Source: an uncultured delta proteobacterium
GTDB lineage: Bacteria > Desulfobacterota > Syntrophia > Syntrophales > Smithellaceae
Reading direction: 5' to 3'
Assembly: GCA_903904655.1 (NCBI GenBank)
Contig: CAIVDK010000049.1
Coordinates: 1-42,508, forward strand
Length of the DNA: 42,508 nt
A program made the position numbers and the translations under genes. The notes under the pieces are model-generated. The model was not told the origin of the DNA and made no database searches. It saw nothing but the letters and a program-made list of their open reading frames with translations. Positions 30,690-38,427 of this stretch are shown here, piece after piece (position 1 is the first letter of the stretch; each line of letters begins with the position of its first letter).

Positions 30690-30780
30690 TAGAACCGCAG
30701 TCTAACAAAATTGTTGAAAAAAATACCGCATGGTGTAGCTAAAACTTGCCAGGCCAAAGGACAAAGGGCAAAAGAAAATA

Positions 30781-33700
30781 ATGATTTATACAAAAATGTT
30801 CAATGCTCTAAAGAAAATATTCTTTTTTATTACGCATTGCCAAATTTTTATCGGCGCTCATCCTGATGCTGTTGATAAACCCGCCATCATATTTTCCCCG
30901 CTTCTTCCCGGTCAACTGAATTGCGGTTTTGCCGGATTGATGACGTGCCGCCTGCAGAGAAATCCTTTGGGTATGACAGCCGATCTCTCGCTGATTGCCG
31001 TATGGAAAAAAGTTAAAAGAGCCGGTTTGCAGACTGTCTTCACCAGGGAAAATTCTGCAGGGAATTATTTAAACGGTATGGAAGCCATCCATGCCCTGGA
31101 TATGGCCATAACCCAACTCAAACAGGAAGACGCGCAGGAATTTCTTTTTTTTCAGACAGACAGATCGGCTGATTTGTTTCACACCGCTCAAGACATGACA
31201 AAGTTTCTGATTGATGAAGAGAAGCAGTTGGAAGATCAGGACGCTGTTATCAGCTCTGTTGATCTGGAAATAATCAATAGCCGGCTTCTTTCGCTCAAGG
31301 ACATCTGCTGGGTTCTGGAAAAAGATATTCTGGCCAATCTGCAAAAAATCATCTCGCTTTCCGGCGCAGAGAAATCTTCTGCGCTCAATCCTTCCGCCTT
31401 TCGGAAATACCGGAAACTCAATCTGCTGTTAAACGCGCTGGATCGTCTGGAAGTTCGGGGACGCGACTCGGCGGGTCTTCAGTTAACCTTTGTTCTGAAA
31501 AATGAACAAGTGTTGCAGGAGATCATCCGGCAGATCCGGAAAAACGGATGGGATGATGATTATCAGAGGCGGACGCAAAAAGGCGACCTTGTCAACCAAT
31601 CCATTTTCATGTCAACCGGCCATAAAGACAATCCTGGCAGCGCCAGCGTTACCTTCACCTATAAAACCTTTTCCATCGTCGGCGAGTTGGGACGCAATGT
31701 AGTTGATTTGAGACATTCCATTCAAAAGGATCACATCCTGCAATGCTTTACCGTGGCAGATTCGGATTGTGAAACAGCCCTGACGCATACCCGCTGGGCT
31801 TCCGTCGGCTCCATCACCGAGGAAAATTGCCATCCGGTAAACAATTATACATCCATTCAGTCCAATACTGCCTATCCTCATTACTCCAACACCGATGCGC
31901 AAATCAATGGGGTTCTCAATGGGGATATCGATAATTATCCGGCGCTCCGGAAGGCTTTGGAGGAAAACGGCGACTTGATCGCCTCACAGGTTACCACCGA
32001 CACCAAAATCATTCCGCTGCAAATCGAAAAGTATCTGAAGGCGGGACAGAATCTGACGGAGGCGTTCCGCCTTGCCGTTAATGATTTTGAAGGGTCGCAG
32101 GCCATCGCCATGACCTGTAACCTGGAACCGGGCAAAATGTTTCTGGCGCTCAAGGGCAGCGGCCAGTCCATTTATGTGGGCGTGAATGACGATCAGTATA
32201 TGTTTTCTTCTGAACTTTACGGCTTGGTGGAAGTCATGCCACGTTTCATCAAGATGAACGGTGAAGAAGCGGGCAACGGCAAAGCCGGCGGACAGATTTT
32301 CATCCTGGACCAGAATCGCGGCGGTGGCATAAAAGGGATCACTGCCTGCTTCTATGACGGCGTTGCCATTCCTCTCGCGGACGACGATTTACAAACCGCG
32401 GAAATCACCACACGGGATATCGACCGCAGCGATTACCCGCACTTTTTCCTCAAGGAAATTTCCGAATCCGCCCTGTCCATTAAAAGAACCCTGCGTGGCA
32501 AATACCGAATCGTCGTATCCGGTCAATCCTTCCCTCAGGTCACGTTTAATTTGGGTCCGGATATCGTTCCTTCCGCTGTGCGCAATGGACTTCAAAACGG
32601 CTCAATTAAAAACATCATCGTCATCGGTCATGGAACAGCAGCCGTAGCAGGCCAAGTCTTAGCCGATACGCTGTCTTATTATCTCAAAGGCAGCCACCTC
32701 AACATCCTTGCCCGTATCGCCTCGGAACTAAGCGGTTTCGGACTGAAAGACGATCTGGCTGACACGCTCGTTATTCCGATCACGCAATCGGGCACGACCA
32801 CCGACACCAACCGGGCTGTGGCCATGGCCCGGGAACGCAGTGCGCAAATCATCTCCATCGTCAACCGCAGACAATCGGATATTACCACCAAATCACACGG
32901 CGTCTTTTATACCAGCGACGGCCGAGATATTGAAATGTCCGTTGCCTCCACCAAAGCTTTCTACGCCCAAATTGTCGCGGGACAAGTGCTGGCGCTGTTT
33001 ATTGCCCAGCTCCTGGGATTGCGGACCGATGAAGACATCGCGACAGCGCTCAAACATCTTGAATCCGCGCCACGTCTGATGGAACGAATATTTGACAGTC
33101 GTGAAGCCATTGCCGCCTCGGTGAAAAAAACAGCCGGCAAGCGTTTCTGGGCGATTGTGGGCAGCGGCCCCAACAAGGCGGCGGCGGACGAAATCCGCAT
33201 CAAACTGTCGGAGCTTTGCTACAAAACGATTTCCACGGATATCGTGGAAAACAAAAAACACATCGATCTGTCCGCCGAACCGCTGATTCTGGTATGCGCC
33301 GCCGGCAACCCCGAGGCGGTTGTGGAAGACGTGGTCAAGGATGTCGCGATATTCAGAGCGCATAAGGCCACCACCGTCGTTTTCGCCGATGAAGGCGATC
33401 ACCGATTTGACGCCGTCGCCGACGCGGTCATCGCCATACCCATCGCACCTGCGCCCCTGCCGGTGATCCTCAATACCATGGCCGGCCATCTGTGGGGTTA
33501 CTTTGCGGCGCGTGCCATTGATGAAGAGGCACAGATTTTCCGCGAATTCCGCAGCCGCCTGGCGACGGAATTGACGAAAAGGACAAAAAATAAATTATCT
33601 ATTTTTGACATTTTCGACATGATTGCGGATGTTTCTTTTTGCCGGATCATCAATGATTTTTATGCCCTGTTCAAATCCCAAAGCCAAAACGGAGCGTTCA

Positions 33701-34515
33701 GCGTTCTAGCCGGCCAAACCGTTGCCGATCTGCTGCTCTTGTTGAAATATGCCTCAGGCAAGCTGCCGCTGCAGGACATTCGCCAGGAATTCAAAGGAGA
33801 AGAGGATCTGCTCAATCCGTTTGATCTTCTGGACGCAATGCTCGGAACGGCCATTGATGAGTTGACTCGTCCGATTGACGCCATCCGCCATCAAGCCAAA
33901 ACCGTCACGGTGGGCACCAGCCGGAAGGAAAAAGAACTCAAAGGCATCGTGTTCGACCTGCTCGAAACCCTCAAGTTTTCCGCGAAAAATATGACCTATC
34001 GCAACATTCTATCGATCCATCGCCTCCAGCCTGCCCTAGCAGCGGTACGGGGATATACGGTTTATGATATCAGCGGTCTTGATGAACAGAGTCATCCCGC
34101 GCAAGATTCGACCATTGCAATCCGCGTCAAAAGCGGCGTGGCCAATGATATGAAGTCACGCGCGGATCATTCCACAACGCTGATGGGAGTGAAAAAAACC
34201 ATCGTCAGCACAGGCCATGTCTATCTGGGCCGGGGCAAAACAGACAGCGCCCCGATTATGATCATCCCTCTGCAGGGTGCAGGCGCCCAGATCGTGAACC
34301 TGCTGCTGATTCACATCACCTTCAATGAAACACTGAACCTGTCTGAAAAAATAGAGGTACTGGGATACCGGTATGACGATATCCGCAACCTGATTAATGA
34401 ATACAACCTCGCCTGGAACGACCGGTATTTGGATACTCTGTCGCTGGAATCGCTTTTCAGCGAATCTATTGAAATAATTGCCGGACGGATAAAATCACAG
34501 CACAGCCAATTCTAG
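30781..34515 (+). CDS. Expanded GlmS-like glutamine amidotransferase/double-SIS isomerase (1244 aa)
   Basis: Glutaminase motifs NCGFAG, LEVRGRDSAGLQL, LTHTRWASVGSITEENCHPVNN, LNGDIDNYPALR, TTDTKI; SIS1 ITQSGTTTDTNRAVAMA and GRDIEMSVASTKAFYAQ; SIS2 VGSGPNKAAADEIRIKLSELCYKTI; C-tail RPIDAIRHQAKTVTVG. Confidence 0.8.
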   Translation: MIYTKMFNALKKIFFFITHCQIFIGAHPDAVDKPAIIFSPLLPGQLNCGFAGLMTCRLQRNPLGMTADLSLIAVWKKVKRAGLQTVFTRENSAGNYLNGMEAIHALDMAITQLKQEDAQEFLFFQTDRSADLFHTAQDMTKFLIDEEKQLEDQDAVISSVDLEIINSRLLSLKDICWVLEKDILANLQKIISLSGAEKSSALNPSAFRKYRKLNLLLNALDRLEVRGRDSAGLQLTFVLKNEQVLQEIIRQIRKNGWDDDYQRRTQKGDLVNQSIFMSTGHKDNPGSASVTFTYKTFSIVGELGRNVVDLRHSIQKDHILQCFTVADSDCETALTHTRWASVGSITEENCHPVNNYTSIQSNTAYPHYSNTDAQINGVLNGDIDNYPALRKALEENGDLIASQVTTDTKIIPLQIEKYLKAGQNLTEAFRLAVNDFEGSQAIAMTCNLEPGKMFLALKGSGQSIYVGVNDDQYMFSSELYGLVEVMPRFIKMNGEEAGNGKAGGQIFILDQNRGGGIKGITACFYDGVAIPLADDDLQTAEITTRDIDRSDYPHFFLKEISESALSIKRTLRGKYRIVVSGQSFPQVTFNLGPDIVPSAVRNGLQNGSIKNIIVIGHGTAAVAGQVLADTLSYYLKGSHLNILARIASELSGFGLKDDLADTLVIPITQSGTTTDTNRAVAMARERSAQIISIVNRRQSDITTKSHGVFYTSDGRDIEMSVASTKAFYAQIVAGQVLALFIAQLLGLRTDEDIATALKHLESAPRLMERIFDSREAIAASVKKTAGKRFWAIVGSGPNKAAADEIRIKLSELCYKTISTDIVENKKHIDLSAEPLILVCAAGNPEAVVEDVVKDVAIFRAHKATTVVFADEGDHRFDAVADAVIAIPIAPAPLPVILNTMAGHLWGYFAARAIDEEAQIFREFRSRLATELTKRTKNKLSIFDIFDMIADVSFCRIINDFYALFKSQSQNGAFSVLAGQTVADLLLLLKYASGKLPLQDIRQEFKGEEDLLNPFDLLDAMLGTAIDELTRPIDAIRHQAKTVTVGTSRKEKELKGIVFDLLETLKFSAKNMTYRNILSIHRLQPALAAVRGYTVYDISGLDEQSHPAQDSTIAIRVKSGVANDMKSRADHSTTLMGVKKTIVSTGHVYLGRGKTDSAPIMIIPLQGAGAQIVNLLLIHITFNETLNLSEKIEVLGYRYDDIRNLINEYNLAWNDRYLDTLSLESLFSESIEIIAGRIKSQHSQF

Positions 34516-34662
34516 GCTCAGCATAAACTTGCATAATGGCTGAACCTTTTACAAATTAAGCGCCTGTCCGGATCAGTATGAAAAAATCAAATTTTCGTTT
34601 GACAAAGTAGTTTTTTGAAAGTAGGTATACGGCAAACGATAGCCGATTGCGATGGAAAACGC

Positions 34663-35664
34663 ATGAAAGAGCTTTTTAAGCCTGAAGACATTGAACGAAA
34701 AGTCATCCTCATTCTGAAAATTCTGCACGAAAGCCCGGAACCGATGGGCGCGCGTGTGCTTGCCCGCAGGATGTTGGAGCGCAACGTGCAACTCAGTGAA
34801 AGGACGGTCCGCTATCATCTCAAGATTATGGACGAACGGGGACTTACCCAACTGGTGGGCAGGCGCGACGGCCGGATCATCACAGAGCAGGGGCTTGCCG
34901 AAGTATCCGACGCCCGCGTGCAGGACAAGATTGGCCTTTCCATTTCACGCATAGACATCCTGTCCTTCAAGACGACTTTTGATATCAAAAAGAAACGTGG
35001 TTTGGTGCCGGTTAATATCTCCTTCTTCCCGAAAGAGCAGTTTAATCAAGCCCTGAAGATCATGAAGCCTGTCTTTCAAAAAAAGCTGGCCGTCAGCTCA
35101 CGCGTCGCAGTAGCACAGGCCGGCAAGACACTGGGTGATATTGTGGTGCCTCAGGGCAAAGTGGGATTCGCAACCGTGTGCAGTATCGTGATCAATGGCG
35201 TTCTTTTAAAGCATGGCATTCCCATTGATTCCAAGTTTGGCGGTATTCTCCAGATGAGAAAAGGGGAAATATTGAGATTTGTAGAACTGATTCATTACGC
35301 CGGCTCATCGCTCGATCCTTCGGAAATCTTTATTCGCGGAAAGATGACCGCTGTCGGACAAGTGGTGGCTGAAGGCGAGGGGAAAATTCTGGCCAATTTC
35401 CGTGAAATACCCGCACTGAGCCGGAGCCTGGTTGACCGCGTGGTCGATGACTTTGCCAAGACCGGTATTCATGGCGTCTTATCCATCGGCAATATCGGCC
35501 ATCCTGTGTGTCAGACCCATGTGGATATGAATAAGATCGGGATGATTCTTATCGGCGGCTTGAACCCGGTTGCTGCGGTCGGTGAAGAAGGTTTTGATGT
35601 GGACAATAAAGCCATGTCCACGGTGATGGAATTTGAAAAGCTAAAGGATATTGAGACGCTTTAG
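34663..35664 (+). CDS. NrpR-type (DUF128) winged-helix regulator
   Basis: N-terminal HTH ERKVILILKILHESPEPMGARVLARRMLERNVQLSERTVRYHLKIMDERGL, then an NrpR-like effector domain (GKVGFATVCSIVINGVLLKHGIPIDSKFGG, IHYAGSSLDPSEIFI, IGMILIGGLNPVAAVGEEG). ATG 34663 preferred over TTG 34615. Confidence 0.75.
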   Translation: MKELFKPEDIERKVILILKILHESPEPMGARVLARRMLERNVQLSERTVRYHLKIMDERGLTQLVGRRDGRIITEQGLAEVSDARVQDKIGLSISRIDILSFKTTFDIKKKRGLVPVNISFFPKEQFNQALKIMKPVFQKKLAVSSRVAVAQAGKTLGDIVVPQGKVGFATVCSIVINGVLLKHGIPIDSKFGGILQMRKGEILRFVELIHYAGSSLDPSEIFIRGKMTAVGQVVAEGEGKILANFREIPALSRSLVDRVVDDFAKTGIHGVLSIGNIGHPVCQTHVDMNKIGMILIGGLNPVAAVGEEGFDVDNKAMSTVMEFEKLKDIETL

Positions 35665-35736
35665 ATATCGCGAGAAATGTCGTGAGCATATAAACGCATC
35701 GCGGCATGTCATTGAATACGGTTGTATGGAGGCGCT

Positions 35737-36993
35737 ATGGATTTTAAGCCGAAATCCTATGAAAAAATTTGTCAACTGATCGATCGAGGCGTGGATATTC
35801 CCAACCCCGGAACACTCGATATCGGCAATGAAATCAATGTCGATCAAATTTCGGGAAAGGGTGTTACGATTTATCCGGGTTGCCGGATCTATGGCGCAAA
35901 AACCGTTATTTCATCCGGCTGCAAGCTGGGCTACGAGGCGCCGGTCACGATTGAAGACTGCCAACTTGGACCGGCAGTCGAGCTCAAGGGCGGCTTCTTC
36001 AGCAAATCTGTTTTTTTGGAAAAAGCAAATATGGGCATGGGCGCGCATGTCCGTGAAGGATGCATTCTGGAGGAAGAAGCCGGTGGCGCCCATTGTGTAG
36101 GATTAAAACAAACCATTCTTTTCCCCTTCGTAACACTGGGCAGCTTGATCAACTTCTGTGACTGCCTGATGGCCGGCGGCACCAGCCGAAGCAATCATAG
36201 CGAAGTGGGAAGCTCCTATATCCATTTCAATTTCACGCCGGATGCCGACAAAACAACGCCTTCAATGCTTGGCGATGTCCCCCGGGGGGTGATGCTCAAC
36301 CAGCCCCCCATTTTTCTAGGCGGTCAGGGAGGGATCATCGGCCCAGTGCGTCTGGGATACGGCAATATCGTAGCGGCGGGCTCCATCCTGCGGCATGATT
36401 ATTCCGGGGACAATCAACTAATCTTCGAGAAGGCCCCGGCAAGCAGCGTGAAGGACTTCGTTCCAGCAGCCTACCCCGGGCTCGGTCGTGTTGTGGAAAA
36501 CAATATTCTCTATCTGGCCAACCTGACGGCTCTTGAGTCATGGTACACACATGTCAGAAAGCCGTTTCTGGAAACCCAACCGTTCGGGCTTCTCTTGTAT
36601 GCAGGTGTCGCGGAACAACTTTCCGCAGCGAAAAAGGAACGTCTCAAAAGGTTAAAGGCGCTGGCGGAGAAAGCCAAAATGGCAGCCAGCAAAAACCGGC
36701 AGGGCGCAGCAGCCGGTGCAAGGCAGGAGCTCTCTGGGCAAATCGGCTTCATAGAAGGACTCTTCACGGGGAAAATGCCGGACGTCCTGACCGCGACAGA
36801 TCGATCCCGTGAGGCCTTTCTCAATGATTTCGAAAAGGCTACAGGAAACAGCAAAGCGAATTACCTCACGGCCATTCAGGGGCTGCCCGTGGAGATTTCG
36901 TTAAAAGGTGTTATATGGTTAAATGGCATAGTAAATGCTCTTGCCCAAAAGGTCACGCAGGCTCTGCCGTCGCTGGATTTATTCAAAAAATAA
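35737..36993 (+). CDS. Left-handed beta-helix (hexapeptide) protein resembling sugar-phosphate acetyltransferase/pyrophosphorylase C-domain
   Basis: Imperfect hexapeptide repeats (GKGVTIYPGCRIYGAKTVISSGCKLGYEAPVTIEDCQLGPAVELKGG); GGAGG RBS before ATG 35737; no N-terminal nucleotidyltransferase signature. Confidence 0.65.
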   Translation: MDFKPKSYEKICQLIDRGVDIPNPGTLDIGNEINVDQISGKGVTIYPGCRIYGAKTVISSGCKLGYEAPVTIEDCQLGPAVELKGGFFSKSVFLEKANMGMGAHVREGCILEEEAGGAHCVGLKQTILFPFVTLGSLINFCDCLMAGGTSRSNHSEVGSSYIHFNFTPDADKTTPSMLGDVPRGVMLNQPPIFLGGQGGIIGPVRLGYGNIVAAGSILRHDYSGDNQLIFEKAPASSVKDFVPAAYPGLGRVVENNILYLANLTALESWYTHVRKPFLETQPFGLLLYAGVAEQLSAAKKERLKRLKALAEKAKMAASKNRQGAAAGARQELSGQIGFIEGLFTGKMPDVLTATDRSREAFLNDFEKATGNSKANYLTAIQGLPVEISLKGVIWLNGIVNALAQKVTQALPSLDLFKK

Positions 36994-37053
36994 TATTAAA
37001 ATAATTTTGATCAGTTGATTCACAAGCAGTAAATCATTGCAAAAAGGAGAATA

Positions 37054-38406
37054 ATGATGGGGAAATTATTTGGAACCGACGGAATCAGAGGAGAAGCCAA
37101 CCGCTATCCGATGAACGCGGCAATTGCCTTCAGTGTCGGGCAGGCCGTCGCACACCTGTTTAAAAAAGACAAACACCGTGCCCACGTGATCATTGGAAAG
37201 GATACCCGGATTTCGGGATACATGCTGGAGAGTTCACTGGAAGCGGGAATCACGTCCATGGGAGGGTGCCCCATCCTTGTCGGCGTGCTGCCCACCCCGG
37301 GAATTGCCTTCATCGCCCAAAGCATGCGGGCTGACGCCGGCATTGTCATTTCCGCTTCACACAATCCCTTCCAGGATAATGGCCTGAAAATTTTTGGCGG
37401 TGACGGTTTTAAATTGACCGATGAAGAGGAAGACAACATTGAAAACCTGATCCTTAATAAAAAGCTTTCTGAACTGATGCCGACAGCCAGCGGCATGGGG
37501 AAAGCCGCCCGCCTGGATGATGTTAACGGACGTTATATCGTTTTTTTGAAAAATTCCTTTCCCCGTAATCTCTCCATGGAGGGGATGAAAATCGTTTTGG
37601 ATACCGCCAACGGCGCAACATACAAAGTGGCACCTAACGCCTTTATTGAACTGGGCGCCGATGTTGAAGTCATTCACAACACGCCGGACGGTGTAAACAT
37701 CAACGCCAAGTGCGGCTCACAGCACACAGAGGACCTCAGGAAGAAAGTCGTGGAAAGCGGCGCGGCCATTGGCCTGGCCTTTGACGGGGACGGCGACCGC
37801 CTCATTGCCGTGGATGAAAAGGGTAACGAGATCACCGGTGATCAGATTCTCATCATCTGTGCCAATATCTTGAAAAGAGAAGGCAAGTTGAAAAACGATC
37901 TTCTGGTCAGCACGGTGATGAGTAACCTCGGCTTGAAGGTTGCCTGCAAGAAATACGGCTTTAAGCACCATGCCTCAAAAGTGGGAGACCGCTATGTTCT
38001 CGAAGATATGCTGCGGATGGGATCCGTGATCGGTGGTGAGGAAGCAGGTCATATGATCTTTCTGGATCATCACACCACGGGAGACGGCATTGTTGCCGCC
38101 ATGCAGCTCGTTGCGGCGATGGCGAAAGAAGGCAAACCCCTTTCCGAACTGGCGCGCATGATGGATGTTTTCCCGCAGAAATTGATCAATGTTGATGTCA
38201 AAATCAAGCCGGATATTGATAAAGTCCCGAAGCTGGTAGAAGCCATCTCACAAATAGAAAAAGAACTGGGTGAAGAAGGACGCGTTCTGGTCCGGTATTC
38301 CGGCACTCAGAATATGTGTCGTGTCATGGTGGAAGGACCTTCCGATCTGGTAACCGCAAAATATTGTCAACAGCTCGCCGATATCGTAAAAAGTGAACTG
38401 GGATAG
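37054..38406 (+). CDS. glmM: Phosphoglucosamine mutase
   Basis: KLFGTDGIRGEANRYPM, ISASHNPFQDNGLKIFGGDGFKL (phospho-Ser), AFDGDGDR, RYSGTQNMCRVMVEG; AAGGAG RBS. Confidence 0.92.
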   Translation: MMGKLFGTDGIRGEANRYPMNAAIAFSVGQAVAHLFKKDKHRAHVIIGKDTRISGYMLESSLEAGITSMGGCPILVGVLPTPGIAFIAQSMRADAGIVISASHNPFQDNGLKIFGGDGFKLTDEEEDNIENLILNKKLSELMPTASGMGKAARLDDVNGRYIVFLKNSFPRNLSMEGMKIVLDTANGATYKVAPNAFIELGADVEVIHNTPDGVNINAKCGSQHTEDLRKKVVESGAAIGLAFDGDGDRLIAVDEKGNEITGDQILIICANILKREGKLKNDLLVSTVMSNLGLKVACKKYGFKHHASKVGDRYVLEDMLRMGSVIGGEEAGHMIFLDHHTTGDGIVAAMQLVAAMAKEGKPLSELARMMDVFPQKLINVDVKIKPDIDKVPKLVEAISQIEKELGEEGRVLVRYSGTQNMCRVMVEGPSDLVTAKYCQQLADIVKSELG

Positions 38407-38427
38407 CTTAAAGGAGAAGAATAAATC

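Noticed and set aside
30436-30780. glmS ribozyme or common riboswitch in the GlmS-like leader
   Set aside because: I could not find the glmS ribozyme core (AGCGCC...) or TPP, SAM, lysine, cobalamin or c-di-GMP consensus strings; kept only as an unclassified structured leader.
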